Below, piece by piece: positions 35,996-50,400 of a DNA stretch of 64,000 bases. Below the pieces are notes generated by a model. It had not been told where the DNA came from and did no database searches. It worked only from the letters and a program-made list of their open reading frames with translations. Location of the stretch: assembly GCF_042242105.1 (NCBI RefSeq), contig NC_092022.1, positions 12,024,001 to 12,088,000 on the forward strand. Direction: 5' to 3'. The stretch's first letter is position 1, and every line of letters starts with the position of its first letter. Source of the stretch: Pempheris klunzingeri (lineage: Eukaryota > Chordata > Actinopteri > Acropomatiformes > Pempheridae). A program made the translations under genes and the position numbers.

Positions 35996-38335
35996 TGGAG
36001 CTTTGCTATCTGCATTCTATGCTGAAGTTGTCTTTCTTGGAGGAGCCTGGGGTCTGCACCTTGCATTCCAGGCCCCTGTGGGAAAAATCCTGTTGGAGCC
36101 CCGGGAGGACCTGGGGCTCTTGCACCACTAGCTCCAAGAGCTGCAGGAAGCTGGGGTTGGGCTGGGCCAATAAAGGGCTGCCCTTGGGGCATTCTGACAG
36201 GCATTCCACCTTGGGGCATCATGCCAGGATGCTGACCCATTACTGGCGGTCCCTGTTGGCCCATCGCCATCTGGCCAGGCATCTTGGGAAACATGTGAGG
36301 TACCCCCCCTTGTGCAGAATGACCAGGGGTAAGAAGGCCTGAGCCTTGCTGATGTTGCTGCTGCTTGCTTCTGTACTCTGCAATAAGATTTGTGTGCTCC
36401 TTCTGCTGCTTGCGCACCTAGAGCAGAATAATTATGAACAGATATGAATATGGAAATCGAGATGCAGAGTGTCTTCGCTGTGGACAAGTTTGTGAAAGTG
36501 ATATCTACATACCTGGTCAAGCTGTTTCTGAATTTTGCTCTGCTCTTCTGTAACCAACTTCAGTTTTTCTGCATCTGCCTCAGCAAACTCCCTGCCAGCT
36601 TTCTTAGCAGTGCGTTGCTTAGCACACAGTGCCTTGCGTGATTTGCGGTGAACTCCAATCTGTTCCTCCAAAAATTTCAGCTGCATTTGGAGTAACTGCT
36701 GAGTGTGAAGAAGCCATTCTTCATATTGGTGCTGTTCGGCATCATCTATAACAAAAAAAGGACAATTTAATACATAAATAAAAGAGTATGGGGCAAACAA
36801 TATAACATCTTTCCAAATGGCCAAATACACATTAAAAAAAAACAAACAGTATTGGCAGAACATACTGATAATTCCTTGTACAAACTGGGGTGGGTTGGGT
36901 CTTGACTGGGTGGGATCACTTGTTTCTCCCTCCTAAACACAAAAAGCAAGAATTTAAATAAATCAGCTACATAGGACATAAAATCAAAGTAAATCAATCA
37001 CCTCTGACAAGCAATACAGCATACCTTCAGAGGGCCAGATGCAAGTTGACCAGGATCTGTGCCTGGGGCTGAGGCCAGCCTCTGAGCAAGCAGAGAAACT
37101 TGTTGCCTGAAGAGAAAGCAAAACCTATAAACAGTGTACTGAACAATGATCTGTATGGGTATGCATTTTCCCTTTCTTGTGATGCTAAGCACCACTTTTG
37201 GAGGACAGGTAAAGAACAGCCTTGAGAAAACAAAAGTGTACAATGTGCACTTATTGAAATCATTTTTAACTCTTCCTCAGCAACATTGCAGTTCTTGTAG
37301 TAGGTGTAAAGTATGTCTGAACAGATCAAACTTGAAACAGTGCTTGCATGGGCCCGGTTTTGTGTTGAACTGACACATTACTGAAGTGGAGACAGATTCA
37401 GCATTGATCTCGGTGGTAGGAATGATGACACATTCCTTTACTGTTGTACATACTTAAGTATATCTGAACTACAATACATTGCACGGTTGTACGTAATGAG
37501 GTCAATTTGAATGAGAAGCGAGATGGGATTACTTGGCTTAAAAAATCATTTAAAAAAACACCAGTACAGGCTTTTTTCTGGCTCTAAATTACCTTTATTT
37601 CCTGAACTGTACCCTTCTGAACCTATATTTATTCATTTATTTCTAAATGAAACAAATCAACATGAGCTAGATTTTAAGTGGATGCACAAGCCCGCATTTG
37701 CCTACTTTATGTTGAGAGGTGTTAGACATTTGTCGTTCAATATTCATGAACATCTAATTTGTTTGGTCCCCAACAACTCCTGAGGGGAGTTCACCGGCTG
37801 ACAGACTACTTCAATTACTGTCAATGTTACATAAAAATATTGCATATGCAGGAAAAACTATAATTACTCTGTCCAAACACTGCAGACAGTTTGTGGCATC
37901 CTTCCACTTTTATTTTTGGTTCTGTAGAGGGATGCATGCGCTACTGCGTGTACAATAATGTGCCTACAGATGAGGAAGCTACAGATTTTTAAATTAAATT
38001 CAAATTTCCATATAGGTCTTGTTTGTAGAAATATTCAACTAATACATAATAAGTTTAAATGGCAAGAAGTACCTGTTAATGCCAGAGGGAACAACCATTG
38101 GATCCTGTGCCAACACTCTCTTGATACCCTTAAGTGCCACCATCTTTGCCTTGGCAATGGGGTCCATGATGTCATCAGTAGCAAACTTGTCTAAATCTAC
38201 AATAAAGGAATAAGACAATATCTGTTGACATAGCATAAAAACAACAACATTACACAGAGTAATGACAATGATGAGCCATAGTTCTTACCTTTATCTGGGA
38301 AGAAATTGTTGGCCAGAGGTGACTGTTTAACCACT

Positions 38336-38403
<68 letters not shown>

Positions 38404-41400
38404 CTGATGACTGTGATGGATCCCTGGCTGCCCCATCCTCATCATAGCTTGCTGCTGGGCCATGGCCATGTGAGGTGGAGGTGCCATTCCAGTTCCCATA
38501 AGCCTTTGCTGCTGCTGCTGCAACATGTGCGGCGCACGGGGTACCATCCCTGGCTGAGCCATCATTCCTTGGGGTGGCGGACGATGGTGGTGTGGCAGCA
38601 TTATCTGCCCAGGTGCCTGTGGGTTTGGCTGTTGACTTGAGAGGCCAGGGAAATGAGGCGCCATGCCTCCCTGGTGGAGGGAACTGAGCTGTTGCTGCTG
38701 TTGCTGCTTTTGTTGTTCCTTCTTTTCATGCTCCAACAAATCCTGTATTAGAAGAGGCAGCTCACCTTCCAAAGAGCTCTCTACCTTTGCCAAATCTACC
38801 GCAGGGGAGTGCTGTCCTCCTACATCAGGCAGCCCCAGTGGATCATCACCAATATCTGCATGTGGAGCAGCTGGAGGAAAGGGTAATGGATCCGCTTGGC
38901 CTGGCAGGGGGTATGGAAGTCCCCCTAATCGAACAGAACTGAGTGAAGCCGGCTGGTTTTCTGGTTTTGCAGGCTTGGCTGATGGTGTGGTTCCACCAAG
39001 AAGCATTGACACAGCCTCGCCTATCTCATCTTTCACCACAGGCTGTCCTGGCTGCAGCTGAGCAGTCAGACCTCTGTCCTCTATTTTGACCTTGGAGATA
39101 TCAACAGTTTCTGCGGAAGGTGGCAGTTGGGTAGCAGACCCCCCTGCAGTGGCACGGGCTGTTGTGAGTGCTTTCTGCCCTGGCTCTGCTTTGGCTTTCT
39201 CTTCCACCTTAACAAGTGCAGATCCAGAAGAAGATGAAGGTGCTTCACTTTCTGCTTCCACTAACCGAAGCTGGTCTGAGAAAACATCTTTAGGGTCTCC
39301 TTGGTCCAGTTCAGGGTCAGTGTAAGCCAGCAGGTCAAACTCATCACTGTTAAGCAAGTCATCTAGATGTGGATCATTGGTTTCAAGGTTGTCCAGGTTG
39401 CCCAAGTCATCATCTCCTTTGTCAGGATCCAAGTCCAGAGCTAAATCATCCTCATCCTCCACACCTCCATCCCCTGTGGTATCCCCAAGCCCCTCAAGGT
39501 CAGGCTCTGGCAGTTCATCGCTGTTTCCTACTGTTGCAGGCTGGGGCCCTGTGACTACGCTTTGTTGTGGAAGCTGATGCTGTTCAGTGCTAGGAATGTG
39601 TGGTGTGGGAGTAGCTGCCTGGGGCTGCAGGTGCGGCTGTTGTGTCACTGGACCTGCCGACTGCTGAGGCAGTAAAACTGACAGTCCACCCTGCTGTAAC
39701 CCTAGCTGTGAGTTGCTGCTCCCCTCTTGAATGCCTCCAGCTTGAGCCATGGGATGCTGCTGGACATATGGTGCAGCCACCTCTTGCTGTGGGACAAAGA
39801 GACGTGGTCTGGGCTGGGGTCCACGGGCCATAAACTGAGGTCGTAGGGGTAGCCTCTGTGAGTTGTGTCGCAATTCAATGAACTGCGGTGGGGGCCCCTG
39901 ACCCATTGGCTGCATGGTCTCTCCGCCATGTCCTGGCATCATGTTGTGAGGGTTACCCATGCCTTCCATACTTTGGATGTTGACAGCAGGGTTGAGATTG
40001 TGCCTGATGCCCATAGCCTCCATGCCAGGCTGAGGGAACCTCCTTGGCCCTGGGGCCTGGCCTTGCCACTGAGGAGGGTATGGTGGACGGGCAAACATGC
40101 CCTGAGGTCTGGTAGGCCCTGGTGGCCTGAAGGACAGAGATGCAGAAAAGGGAAAATTTAACAAATTTATAAACAGCATTACAAAATTCTGAAGGTAAAG
40201 AGTGGGACTAACTTAGGTTGCCAATTATTTCTTTGGAGCCAAATAATTATTGCTCTGACCATTTCCAGCAACATTACAATTCAGGCATGTTTTTATTTGG
40301 ACATGTATGCTAGCTATAACCATGCTGTTGTAATGAGATGCCAAAACATTTCTTTTTTGTTACTATTTTTAAAACAGTGGAGGATAATTTGGATTTGTGA
40401 TAGGGGAACAAAGTTTTATTATTTCACAATAATTGTGAATCTATTTCAATTAAGTGCTTACCTTAGTGCACTAGGATCCATGATGGCAGGGGTTCCTGTA
40501 GGTGGTGGGCGAATTAGCTTGTCCTCCATGCCTCCAACAGCCATGGGCATCTTCCCTGCCACAGAAGCCTGAGCTCCAGCAGCATTAGAAACACCACGAT
40601 CCTAAAGGAGGTCATAACAGCAAAAAGAGGTAAATGTACTATTTCTTTTATTTGTAATAAATGGTAAATCATTGCGTCTATACAGTGCTTTCTTCCAAAG
40701 CATTTACAATTTTCTTCACATTTGCACACTGATGGCAATAAGACATGATGCAAGGCTTATCTGACCATCGATCAATGTCTTGTGCATGGACTTTGACATG
40801 TGCACAGGAGGAGCTTAAGATCGAAGCACTCCGTGGAGCAGGCAAAGTACGTCGTATATTAATCACAGTCACCCCACTCACTTTATCATTGAGCATGAAC
40901 AAGTCAACCATTAGGCTAAAGGACAGCTATATTCTATTAGGCTATTACATCATATGCTATAGATGTACACTCAGCTATAAAATTGTGCATCTGTTATTTT
41001 AATTCAGCATTTCTGTTTTCTTTTTTCCCCATTAACTTTTTAGCAGTGCAGGTACTTGCTGGGATTTTACCCAGGCCGTACAAAAACATCTTTGTAACTG
41101 CTAAATTGCACTGTTGTCAAGATGTTTCATTGTGTGGTTTGGGGCATATTGCTCAAGGTATGTACCTGTGGATACGGCGGTGGTGCTCTGTGGGCCTTGT
41201 CTTGTTGAAAGGCTCCCATCTCTCCTCCAGACCAGCCGGGGGATGCACTGCCAGCAGCAGCAGCAGCCTCCTTCTCTTGTCTAATGGAATTCCTCTGCAT
41301 TTGTTGTCTGATTAAGAATTCTCTCAGTTTCTGGCGCTAAAAAAAAAACACAAGAAGCATTAATTAGCAGAACACCTGAGAGGTGCATAAAATGATTGTT

Positions 41401-44400
41401 TAGTGGCCAATACTTTGATACCTGTCTGTGCTTCTCCAGCTCAGAGGGGCTAAGGCCTACTAATGCTGGGTCCTGTACTGCCGAAATGTCAGCCATCTCA
41501 GCTGGCTGAGGAGGGGCGTCTGGAGGGCGGACAGCTGGTAGTTCTTGAGATCCAGAAGGAGGTGGCGCCCTGGAGCTGAAGCTGTCTGCACCCATACTCT
41601 GCTGAGTCTGTGGCTGCTGAAGCTGACCCTGTAACATCTGACTCTGCTGTTGGGTTGTTTGGAAGCCTCCGGTACTGGGGCTGCGACTGAAAGTAGGAGG
41701 TGCTGACGGTTTACCAGAGAGAGGATCCCCTATGGAACTGTTGGTGGGATGGGATGGAGGTGGCTGGTTAGGATGAGGTGAGCTTTTATAACTTGCAGTT
41801 CCCTCTGGGGCAACAGAGGAGGGACGAGGGGGTTTGTGGATAGTAGCAAAAGGTTCTCTAGATTGTGGCCTTGAAGGTGGCTGAGAACAAGGATCTGGGG
41901 ATTGGAAACGAGGGGTAGCAGGAGACTGGACAGAGTAAGCATCATTGGAGAGGCCACTAGGAGTGTGGGGAGACTGAGAGCTGCCCTGGGACTGTGGGCT
42001 GGAGGGCACTCTAGGACATAGTTCCTGCTGACCTACAGGGTGTCTCTGTGGTCCAAGAGAACAATTGTCACCTGACTGTGGTCTCGGAGTTAGTGGCTGA
42101 GTGTGGGGGTCAGAGAAAGGGTGGGAGGGAGACTGCCTGTAGCCTTCAGAGTGGTGGCTAGGGGAAGCTCCAGGATGAAGTGCACCACTCTCCCCTTGGT
42201 GCATTCGTGGCGTCATAGGTGCCTTGAATAAACCACTCCCAGACTCCAGCATCCCAGCAGGGGAGCCAGTGGATAGTTCAGGCCTTCCAACTGCTGAGGT
42301 GCGTGGAGAAGGTGCACTCATATCAGCCCTGTACTGTCCTGTGCTTGCAGGTGAGGAAGCCACTGCAGAGGGTGATGGGGATGAACCATATTCTGGCCGT
42401 CCCATACCTTGCTGGGTTCTGAAAGGGTCTCCATAGTGGGTATTGTGGGGTGGCGAGAAGATGGGTGACTCCCCAAGCCCAGTACCTCTAGAATGAGGAC
42501 TTTCTGGAGGTCCTAGGGACTCCTGAGAGCCTTGCTGTGACTGTGGTAGATGACCCTGTTGCTGCTGCAGCTGTGATCTGAAGTAGGGGTCAACCTGCTG
42601 AGCCCGTCTGGGGGTTCCAGGAGTTCCTGGTTGCATGTCAAAAGGGCTAAGACTGGCTGGCCGTCCCTGAGGAGGACCCTGTGGGCCGGAAGCGGAATAA
42701 CCTGAGGAAGAGGCTTGCATGGGGCTAGCCCCAGCATGAGAGAAGGGTGTGGTTGGGTGGGAGTGAGAATGGGGTGACTGAGGAGGAAGCTTGGCCAAGG
42801 GATCTGTCTGGATTTCAGCTGACCCCGGAGTCTTAACAGGTCCATCTGAGAAAAAGACAGAAGATGATCCTGAATCTGGAGGGAAGGGAAATGGGCTTTC
42901 TGCAGAGCTGGGCTGGGAAGAGATCGATGTAGAGCCTGAAGGTGGAGGGATCTGGAGGTGTAAACTGGGCCGCTCTCCTTTCACACGCCCTCCTTCTGTC
43001 TTGATTGGCCTGCAGACCTGACTCTCTGCCTGCTGTAAGAAGAGCAGAGTACAGGGGAAACAATAACAATCTGCACCATGTCTCCAATGGCAGTTACCAA
43101 ACCTTTCATTACAAGATGATGCTATGACTAACCTTCTGTGCCTTGTTTATCCTCTGAGCTGCTCGGTTATCTTTGGCCTTTTGCTACAGAAAGAAATTAG
43201 GATTATTATTAAGATAAGAATCTTACAAGATTTAAAAAGTAATCATTTACTCATGCATCACAAAAAATAATCATTTATTTTTGTTTTGAAACGGAACACA
43301 TTGTGTAGATGGAACCTGAATACTACTAATGCCGAATTCTCCATTGGGGTTCAAATAAGCTGTACCCAGCAGACATTTAAAATTTCACAACTACAGTTTT
43401 GTGCATCTGTGTGTATGGTAATTTTTTCCCTGAGGCATACTCTAAAGGTGTTAAGGTACCTTAAGCCACTAGGGAGAATAATCAATCAATAAACACAGAA
43501 TAATCAGAACCTGGTATAATTGACTGTAATTTAGAATTTTGTCTTAAACATAATTTCTAAGTTAATACGAATAAGTCCTTTTGTTAAACAAGAAGAGAAC
43601 CTACCAGATATGGAACCTTGTCAGCAGCTGACACCTTCCTCCAGATCTTCATGATTTGCTTACAGCGACTAGCCCAGTCTGTGACAGGAGAAATGATTGA
43701 AATGAAAGGGTTAGGGTTAGAAATGACATCTGTTCAATATCAGACAGTGATATAAACCTGTTTCGTCTGGTAATAAGTGGTAAATGATGGAATAGTACAT
43801 CTTTCACACAGACCTGGGTAGTCCTGTTTCAGAGTGGGAAAGTTGGTATTGGCATATAGCACAGGGGAAATGGTTGAGAGTTCCCCCAGCTCCTCATCTT
43901 TCTCCCAACGCTGGAGACTGCGTTGGTTGTAGGACAGCCCATCACCCTCTGCCTCAGTGGGTGTCGGTGGGGAGGAGGGGGTTGCTGGGGTAGAGGGAGT
44001 GGCCCAGGGGCTCTCCTCACCCCCATCTGGACTGAATAGTCCTCCTCGGTCCCTGTAGGCATATGAGAGGGTATTGTATTATCTAAAATAAAGGTCTTAC
44101 ATTTGTCAACATCAGGTATAAAGCTGTTGCTGAGCTACGCATTACAGACCGTTCCAAAACAAAATGCACTAGTTGATTCAGTGTTGGTCTTACCGCATGT
44201 CAAAGAACGGTGACTGAGAGAGGCCAGGAAAGGCGTCCATCATTCCAGCTGAGGGCAGAGACCCTGCAAGAGATTTTCCATGTGTGAATCCCAAGCCAAA
44301 CTTCCCTTAATTACTTGACTACTTAGTCCTTACAGACCTCACTCCTACAACAATTATGGTTTTGAACTTCAAAAAGGTTTTAATGATCATCTGCAGGCGT

Positions 44401-47400
44401 CCCCTTGAACACACCTGAGAGGAGAGCTCTTTGTGGCAGGGCGCTACGATTGAGTTCTCCCTTACTGCCCTCCAAGATGGGCTTCATGCCCCCCAAAGAG
44501 GAGCCATCTGACACTCCCAGAACCTTCCTGAAGAACTGCTCAGAGTCTTGACTCTCCACACCTTGTGGAAGGCCTGTTGTGAAAGGACATAATAAGGCAA
44601 GATGTAAACATTAGATATTAAACCTTTTCCTAAGTTAATGAAGATTGTATATACCAGCATATCCTCTCATAGTAGTACCTTCACTTTTTTCTGCATCAGA
44701 GTCATGAGGATCAGTTGAGGGCTGGTCCTTCAGCGATGAGGATGGTGCAGAAACTCCTAAAAATGTGTAATTTTAAATTAAACTGCAATTAACTTAAGCC
44801 CATAAAAACAAACCAGTAGTATCACTGTCCGAACAGACACTAACCTGCACCTTCTCCCTGAGCCTGGAGGGCCTCATCCCCCTCTTGCTTGAGAGGAAAA
44901 TTCTCTCTTGCCACACGATCCTTAGCCTCAGCTAGTGAGATAAGCACAAAGGTCACACACCATGTACTGACCTTTTCTCACAAATAATGTGAAGAGTTTT
45001 CATGTGTCACAGGTTAAGTTAGTGTTCTTACTCTCCGAGGCTGTAGTTTTGACCCCTGACGGTGCTGGTAATGAAGGTCGAACAATGCAGGCACCTGGCC
45101 TCTGCCCTGGTGGCGTCATCACAGCTTTCTTACTCAAGTCTATTAGTGTCTTCCCAAAGAAAGCCTCCTGCAGTGAGTTAGAAAATATTTAAGATATAAA
45201 CATTATATCACTGGTACCATATTGAAACTGTTTCAAGTATCGACATAGAGAGACAAGAAACCTGGAGATAAGTTGGAAACATGTCCTCAAGTTTGCTCTT
45301 CTTCCGACCCCTACGTTTCTTGGCCTGTTCCTCGCCCTCCACTGGCTTAGGATCCATTATGTTATCCGTGTCAGGGTGGGGTCCTATGGATATATACCCA
45401 TTCATGAAGTGTCAGTTTCCCAAATTTGAAATATTCACAAAAAAAACAAAACAAATGAGCCACACTGCCACTGGTAAATGCAGAGATGAGAGGGCATTCA
45501 GACTAAAAACATTCAAGCACCAATAAAAGCAATATCGCACATGTAGCTTTAGCAACTTAGCGAGTAGATGACATGACATTGCATTGCATTGCACTAAGAG
45601 TTAAGCCAGGTCGACTTTTTTTGCTAGACTAGCCTTCTGTTAGTCACACTGGTTCAACAGAGTGACTTTAATCAAATGAACAAGTTTTGTGGCCCTATGG
45701 ATGGTAGACCATAAGCAGGGGGATCCCATGATTAACAGCTGAAAAGCAGCACATTTGTCCTATGTCAAAATTTTCCAACATTAAGCACTGAACCCCCACC
45801 CAATTTGGACACTGCTTCGTTCTGATATCAAATTCAGAAAATTGCAGGATTATTTTATGATAAAATTCAAATACTGGATGAAATGAAATTCAACAGTCTA
45901 CTGTTGTCACTAACCTTCATCAATGGTTCTCCCTATTGGCTGTCCATCTAACATGGTCTCTCCAGCCAGCTGGGCAAAAAATTCCTTCTTCATCCGTGTG
46001 TGACACTTCCTTTGTCGCACCATGAAGCCTCCAATTCCTAGTACAATTTGAAAATAAAATACGTATTAATATTTTGTGCATGGTCATACTTTGGTGGATG
46101 TTAAAAGTTGTCTTGTGAAATTCTGGGTAGCTTACCAGGCCTGTAAGGTTTCCGCTTCCTTTTTTTGCTATCATCTGTCTCCTCGGCTCCTCCTTTGAGC
46201 CCCTCACAGTCAGCCATGCCTTCATTTCCCTCTGCACCACCTTCTCTGTCAGGGCTTCCAGGGTTCTCCATTTTGGGTTCACATTCCATGGGCTCCCCAC
46301 AGCCTACATACAAAGAATAACATTGACTTTGCACACAGTCTTACATTAAGAAGGAGCTAAACACCCCTGAAAATGGTCCACACACCAGTGGATGAGCAGA
46401 AAGTGTGCCAACCTTTTCCCTCTTCCCCTTCTCCGTCAACCTCCCTCAGATCCATTCCATCAGGACCTCCTTCACAACACAGAGTGCCGAGACGGGAGCG
46501 ACGCTGCCGTCTCTTGTGTAGGGGAGACATGGAGATGCTACGAAGCAGGGACATACCCGACTCCGTAAGCCACACACCCTCCAACCGGTAGAACTGGGGT
46601 TCTGTAACATGACATTTGCAAGTGCCTTTCAATAAAAACAAACAAAAGATGACCATGTAGAATGTGCTTGTGATAACTAACATAAAAAAGCAAAATCCAC
46701 AAACCTGGCTCTTTGATCTTTATTGAAGCCATAATGGCTGACTCTACTACTGTGAGAAAAGGAAAAAAGCAGGTAGAGAAAGCCAAAGAAAATAATGTCA
46801 TCAGTACATACAGAAGAATATCCAGTGTATATATTTTTGTAAACGGTAGTCTTCATGTCTTCAGTTTTAAAGTAGTGTTGTTCAGAGACTTACCCACAGG
46901 TTTTGGAACATATGGGGTGCAGGATGTGCATGCAAAGCCCTCATCAGAAGCTTGTTCCACCTCATCCTCTGTGTACAAACTCTCACACACAGCATGGACC
47001 CATCTGCACAGGCACACAGAAATACACTGATCCGCATGCTTTTCATAACAAATCACACCGCAAATCAAAGATGTTATGGAATAATTCATGACATGAAAAA
47101 TACATTAATAATCCATTCCCCACTTGTGTTCATTAGCTGCAGTCTCATGAATACCTCAGTTTCTGAGTCTGCTGTGTGCATGTTTAGTTCTAATGAGCGG
47201 CACCCACCGATCGCAGTACTGACACTGCAGCAGCAGTTCCTCCTCCATGAAGTTTTCTCTGCATACTGGACAAGTGACAAGGCTGGCGCAGGGTCCACAG
47301 TGGGTGTAGTTGTTCTGCCACTCACAGTGGAAACCCGGTGAGTTGGAACCACACTGCACACAGCACACACACCTGCACAGAAGTAACAATTATACAGTTA

Positions 47401-50400
47401 ATATGGAAGGTTAAAAAAAAAAAAAAAAAGATGTCGGTGTGAGTGGTGGGCCAATGCTGCAGAAGCAAGAGGCAGAGGGATAGGCCTCTGACTTGCTAAT
47501 GCAGGACTGAAGCATGAGTGTTTTACATAATATGCAAATTTACATGTATTCATTTCCATTTGACCCCATTCAAAGCTGCAAGGCTGAACGAAGCATTGTG
47601 CTCTTAAGAGTTTAAATTTGTTTTTTACCATTTGCACTTCCAACCACCCTTAGGAACATTGTGCAGGGGTGGGTCCAAGCAGTAGGTGTGATAACTGACA
47701 TCACAGTCATCACACAGCAGCAGACGGGATGGGTCCGAAGCCTTTCCACACACCTCACACACAATACATTCCAGACAGCGCCAGCCCTTACGGAGCATCG
47801 TCTTGGTGATCTACAGGAGACATCAAGTTTAATCTATCAGAACTTGCAAAAAATACAGTGATTAAAAAATATATCAAAGGATGACATACTTACTTTGCTG
47901 TTCACACAGTAAGGATGGTAACACTGAGCACACTGGGCACAAGCCAACAACTGCCCTTCTGTACCTTTTCCAAAACTGCCACACACAACACACATATCCT
48001 AAAACGGGGGAGAGAAAATGAGAAGGAAAAATAAGAGAGGAAACAAGTTTATGTTGCATCTGAAAGTGATAACTGTGGTTTTTAGCACAACAAGTGCCAC
48101 AGGATGATCAGAAATTACATACTATAAACTAGGAATGCAAAAATCTTTTTCAGTCCCGATTCCAAGTACCAATATGAAACCTGTGTTTAACAAATAAGCT
48201 GTGGAAGAGACTGTGAGCATTCTTTTATGTGTAAGGCAATATCTGGCTTAACTTAAATGTTGCTTTCCCAACATTGGAAAACAAATAGATTTTTCAGATA
48301 AAGATTTACGGATTTCTTATTTATCATTAAAATAATAAGTAATCATGCCCCAGCGACTTGGTAAAAAAGTCTTCAAAATTAACAGGAATTACAATTCAAG
48401 TATGAACATTTTAATCCCAGCGACAATATGTCCATCTGGTTTTTGATTTTCATTTTGCTGGTTGTTTCTTTAGATGTGTTCTTGTACTTCCTGTTGTACT
48501 GTTTTTCTGTGTTCTTTTCTTTAACCCCTGAGCTTTGGTTACATTGGCTTTTGGATCTCATATGGGTCTAAAGTGGTCTATAAGTGGTCTAAATATGATG
48601 AATCATAGCCATGCTCTCGACAGTGGCGTGGGGAGCTGTTCACAGACGTGCTGGTAGGCTATGTTTGCGGTCGTACGGTTGGTAAATGCAGTTACAGGAG
48701 GTTCTGTTTGGCGGCCCAGTGTAGCTGTTGCACGCGTAATTTCCAACCACCCAGCACTCCTAATCTTTCCGTCTCTTTTTCTGGAGCTTTGCGAAGTAAT
48801 GTTAGCATTAGCTGACATGAAGCCAGTTTAACTTGCTTATAAGTAAGCATTGAGGTACCATCACTAGGCAAGGGGTCTGTTCAATCAGGCTGTTAAATTG
48901 CAAAATTTCAGTCCAGAAAACCAGACATGCTTGTTGTTGAAAGTAAATTATTCTAAAAGCGCAGCAACCTAATCCAGAGTAGTATGGAAGCATTTCTCTT
49001 CATCAGAGTGAGACTACTGGTGTGCTGCTGACACATCGTACACACTTGTACACGTAAACATGGACTTCGATTGAAGAGATCGACCCATCATCACTGAAAT
49101 TTGCTACTGCAGCTATTTGAGTGAGCATCTACCAAATATCCAACATCACTTCCGGTGCAATTGTGCATCCCTAACTACAACAAGAGATGTACCTGGAGCA
49201 GGACAAATTTATCAGTGTTTGAGAAAAGAACCACTGTGTTCTGCATGGTGTCATCTTCCTCATCATCTTCCTCCTTGTTCATTCCAGTGTCTGCGGTCAT
49301 GCTTAGCTGTGGGGCAGGGGATAAATGGTTACATATACATACACACATTGCCAAAATATGTATTTAAATGACAAAAATAGTGATTATGAACACATAAAAG
49401 TGAAAGAATATAAAATAACATCTCAATGGCATGTAAAGTACAGCTCACCAAGAAGGCATCAATGCAAGAGGCCATGGCCTTGAGGCGTGACCTCCCACCA
49501 CGCCCCCTCCCTCCACCACCCCCTCGAGGTCTACGCTTCCCTGGAAAACTATTGCTTCGCCCCTACAAGAAGAGAAAAAAAAAATAATTTAAATGCTGTG
49601 CTCATGCTGTGACAATAAGATAATGGAATCTTAAAAAACAAGAATTAAAGTAGAATGTCAGCTGGTTAAACACAAACGCTCAATAAATATAAACCAACTT
49701 GTACATGGTGACCTCACCTGTTTAACCCGTGAGCGGCCTGGGGATCCTCTGCGTTTTGCCTTTTCTCTGTCGCTTCTGAGGGGTTCGAAGGGAAGCGAGT
49801 CGTCAGTCTCCGTAAGCAGGTTGTCTGTGTGCGAGCGGCCAGCAGGTACAAGGCCAAATTCCATGGAGAGCTGAGGATCGGGTTCTCCCGGAGACCCCAG
49901 AAAGCCACTGCTGCTCTCATCTCCATGGCTCATGTTGGACATCTCGTCCAGCAGCAATTCCGGCTTAACCTCTTGCTCATGCAGTTCCTGCTTTATGTCC
50001 TCATTAAGTCCTTCTTTCATTGGCTCGTCATCCTCTTCTTCCTCCTCCTCCTCAGAGTGAAGTAGCAAACTCCCCTCCATGTCCACAGCAGAGGGGGCCT
50101 CTTGTGTGTCTACTGATAAAGAAAGAGGAGGAGAAGACTCGGGGTCCTGGGATAGACTTATTTCCTGCTGATTAGCCATGGGCAAATGCTCCGTTTTATC
50201 CACAGAGGCAGGAGAAGCTGGTAACTTTGGTGGATCCTTGCTTAATGGTTCTGTGATTGGTATACCATCAGAGCCGCTGTTTAATAACTCTGGTGATAGC
50301 TCTTGTTGCACTGAGGGAGTAGCCTCCTGCTTCTCCTCCTCTCTCTCTATATCCATACTTTCAGGGCCCTGCTCTAACACCAGTGTTGGTTCTACTTTTG

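Noticed and set aside
34180..36342. Several + strand open frames of 80-160 codons over the kmt2d glutamine-rich exon
   Set aside because: They are antisense shadows: CAG/CAA codons read on the other strand as CTG/TTG give long Leu-rich frames without stops.
38380..39577. + strand Leu/Ser-rich open frames opposite kmt2d exon 35
   Set aside because: They reflect the same compositional shadow of the - strand coding exon; no independent start context or domain.
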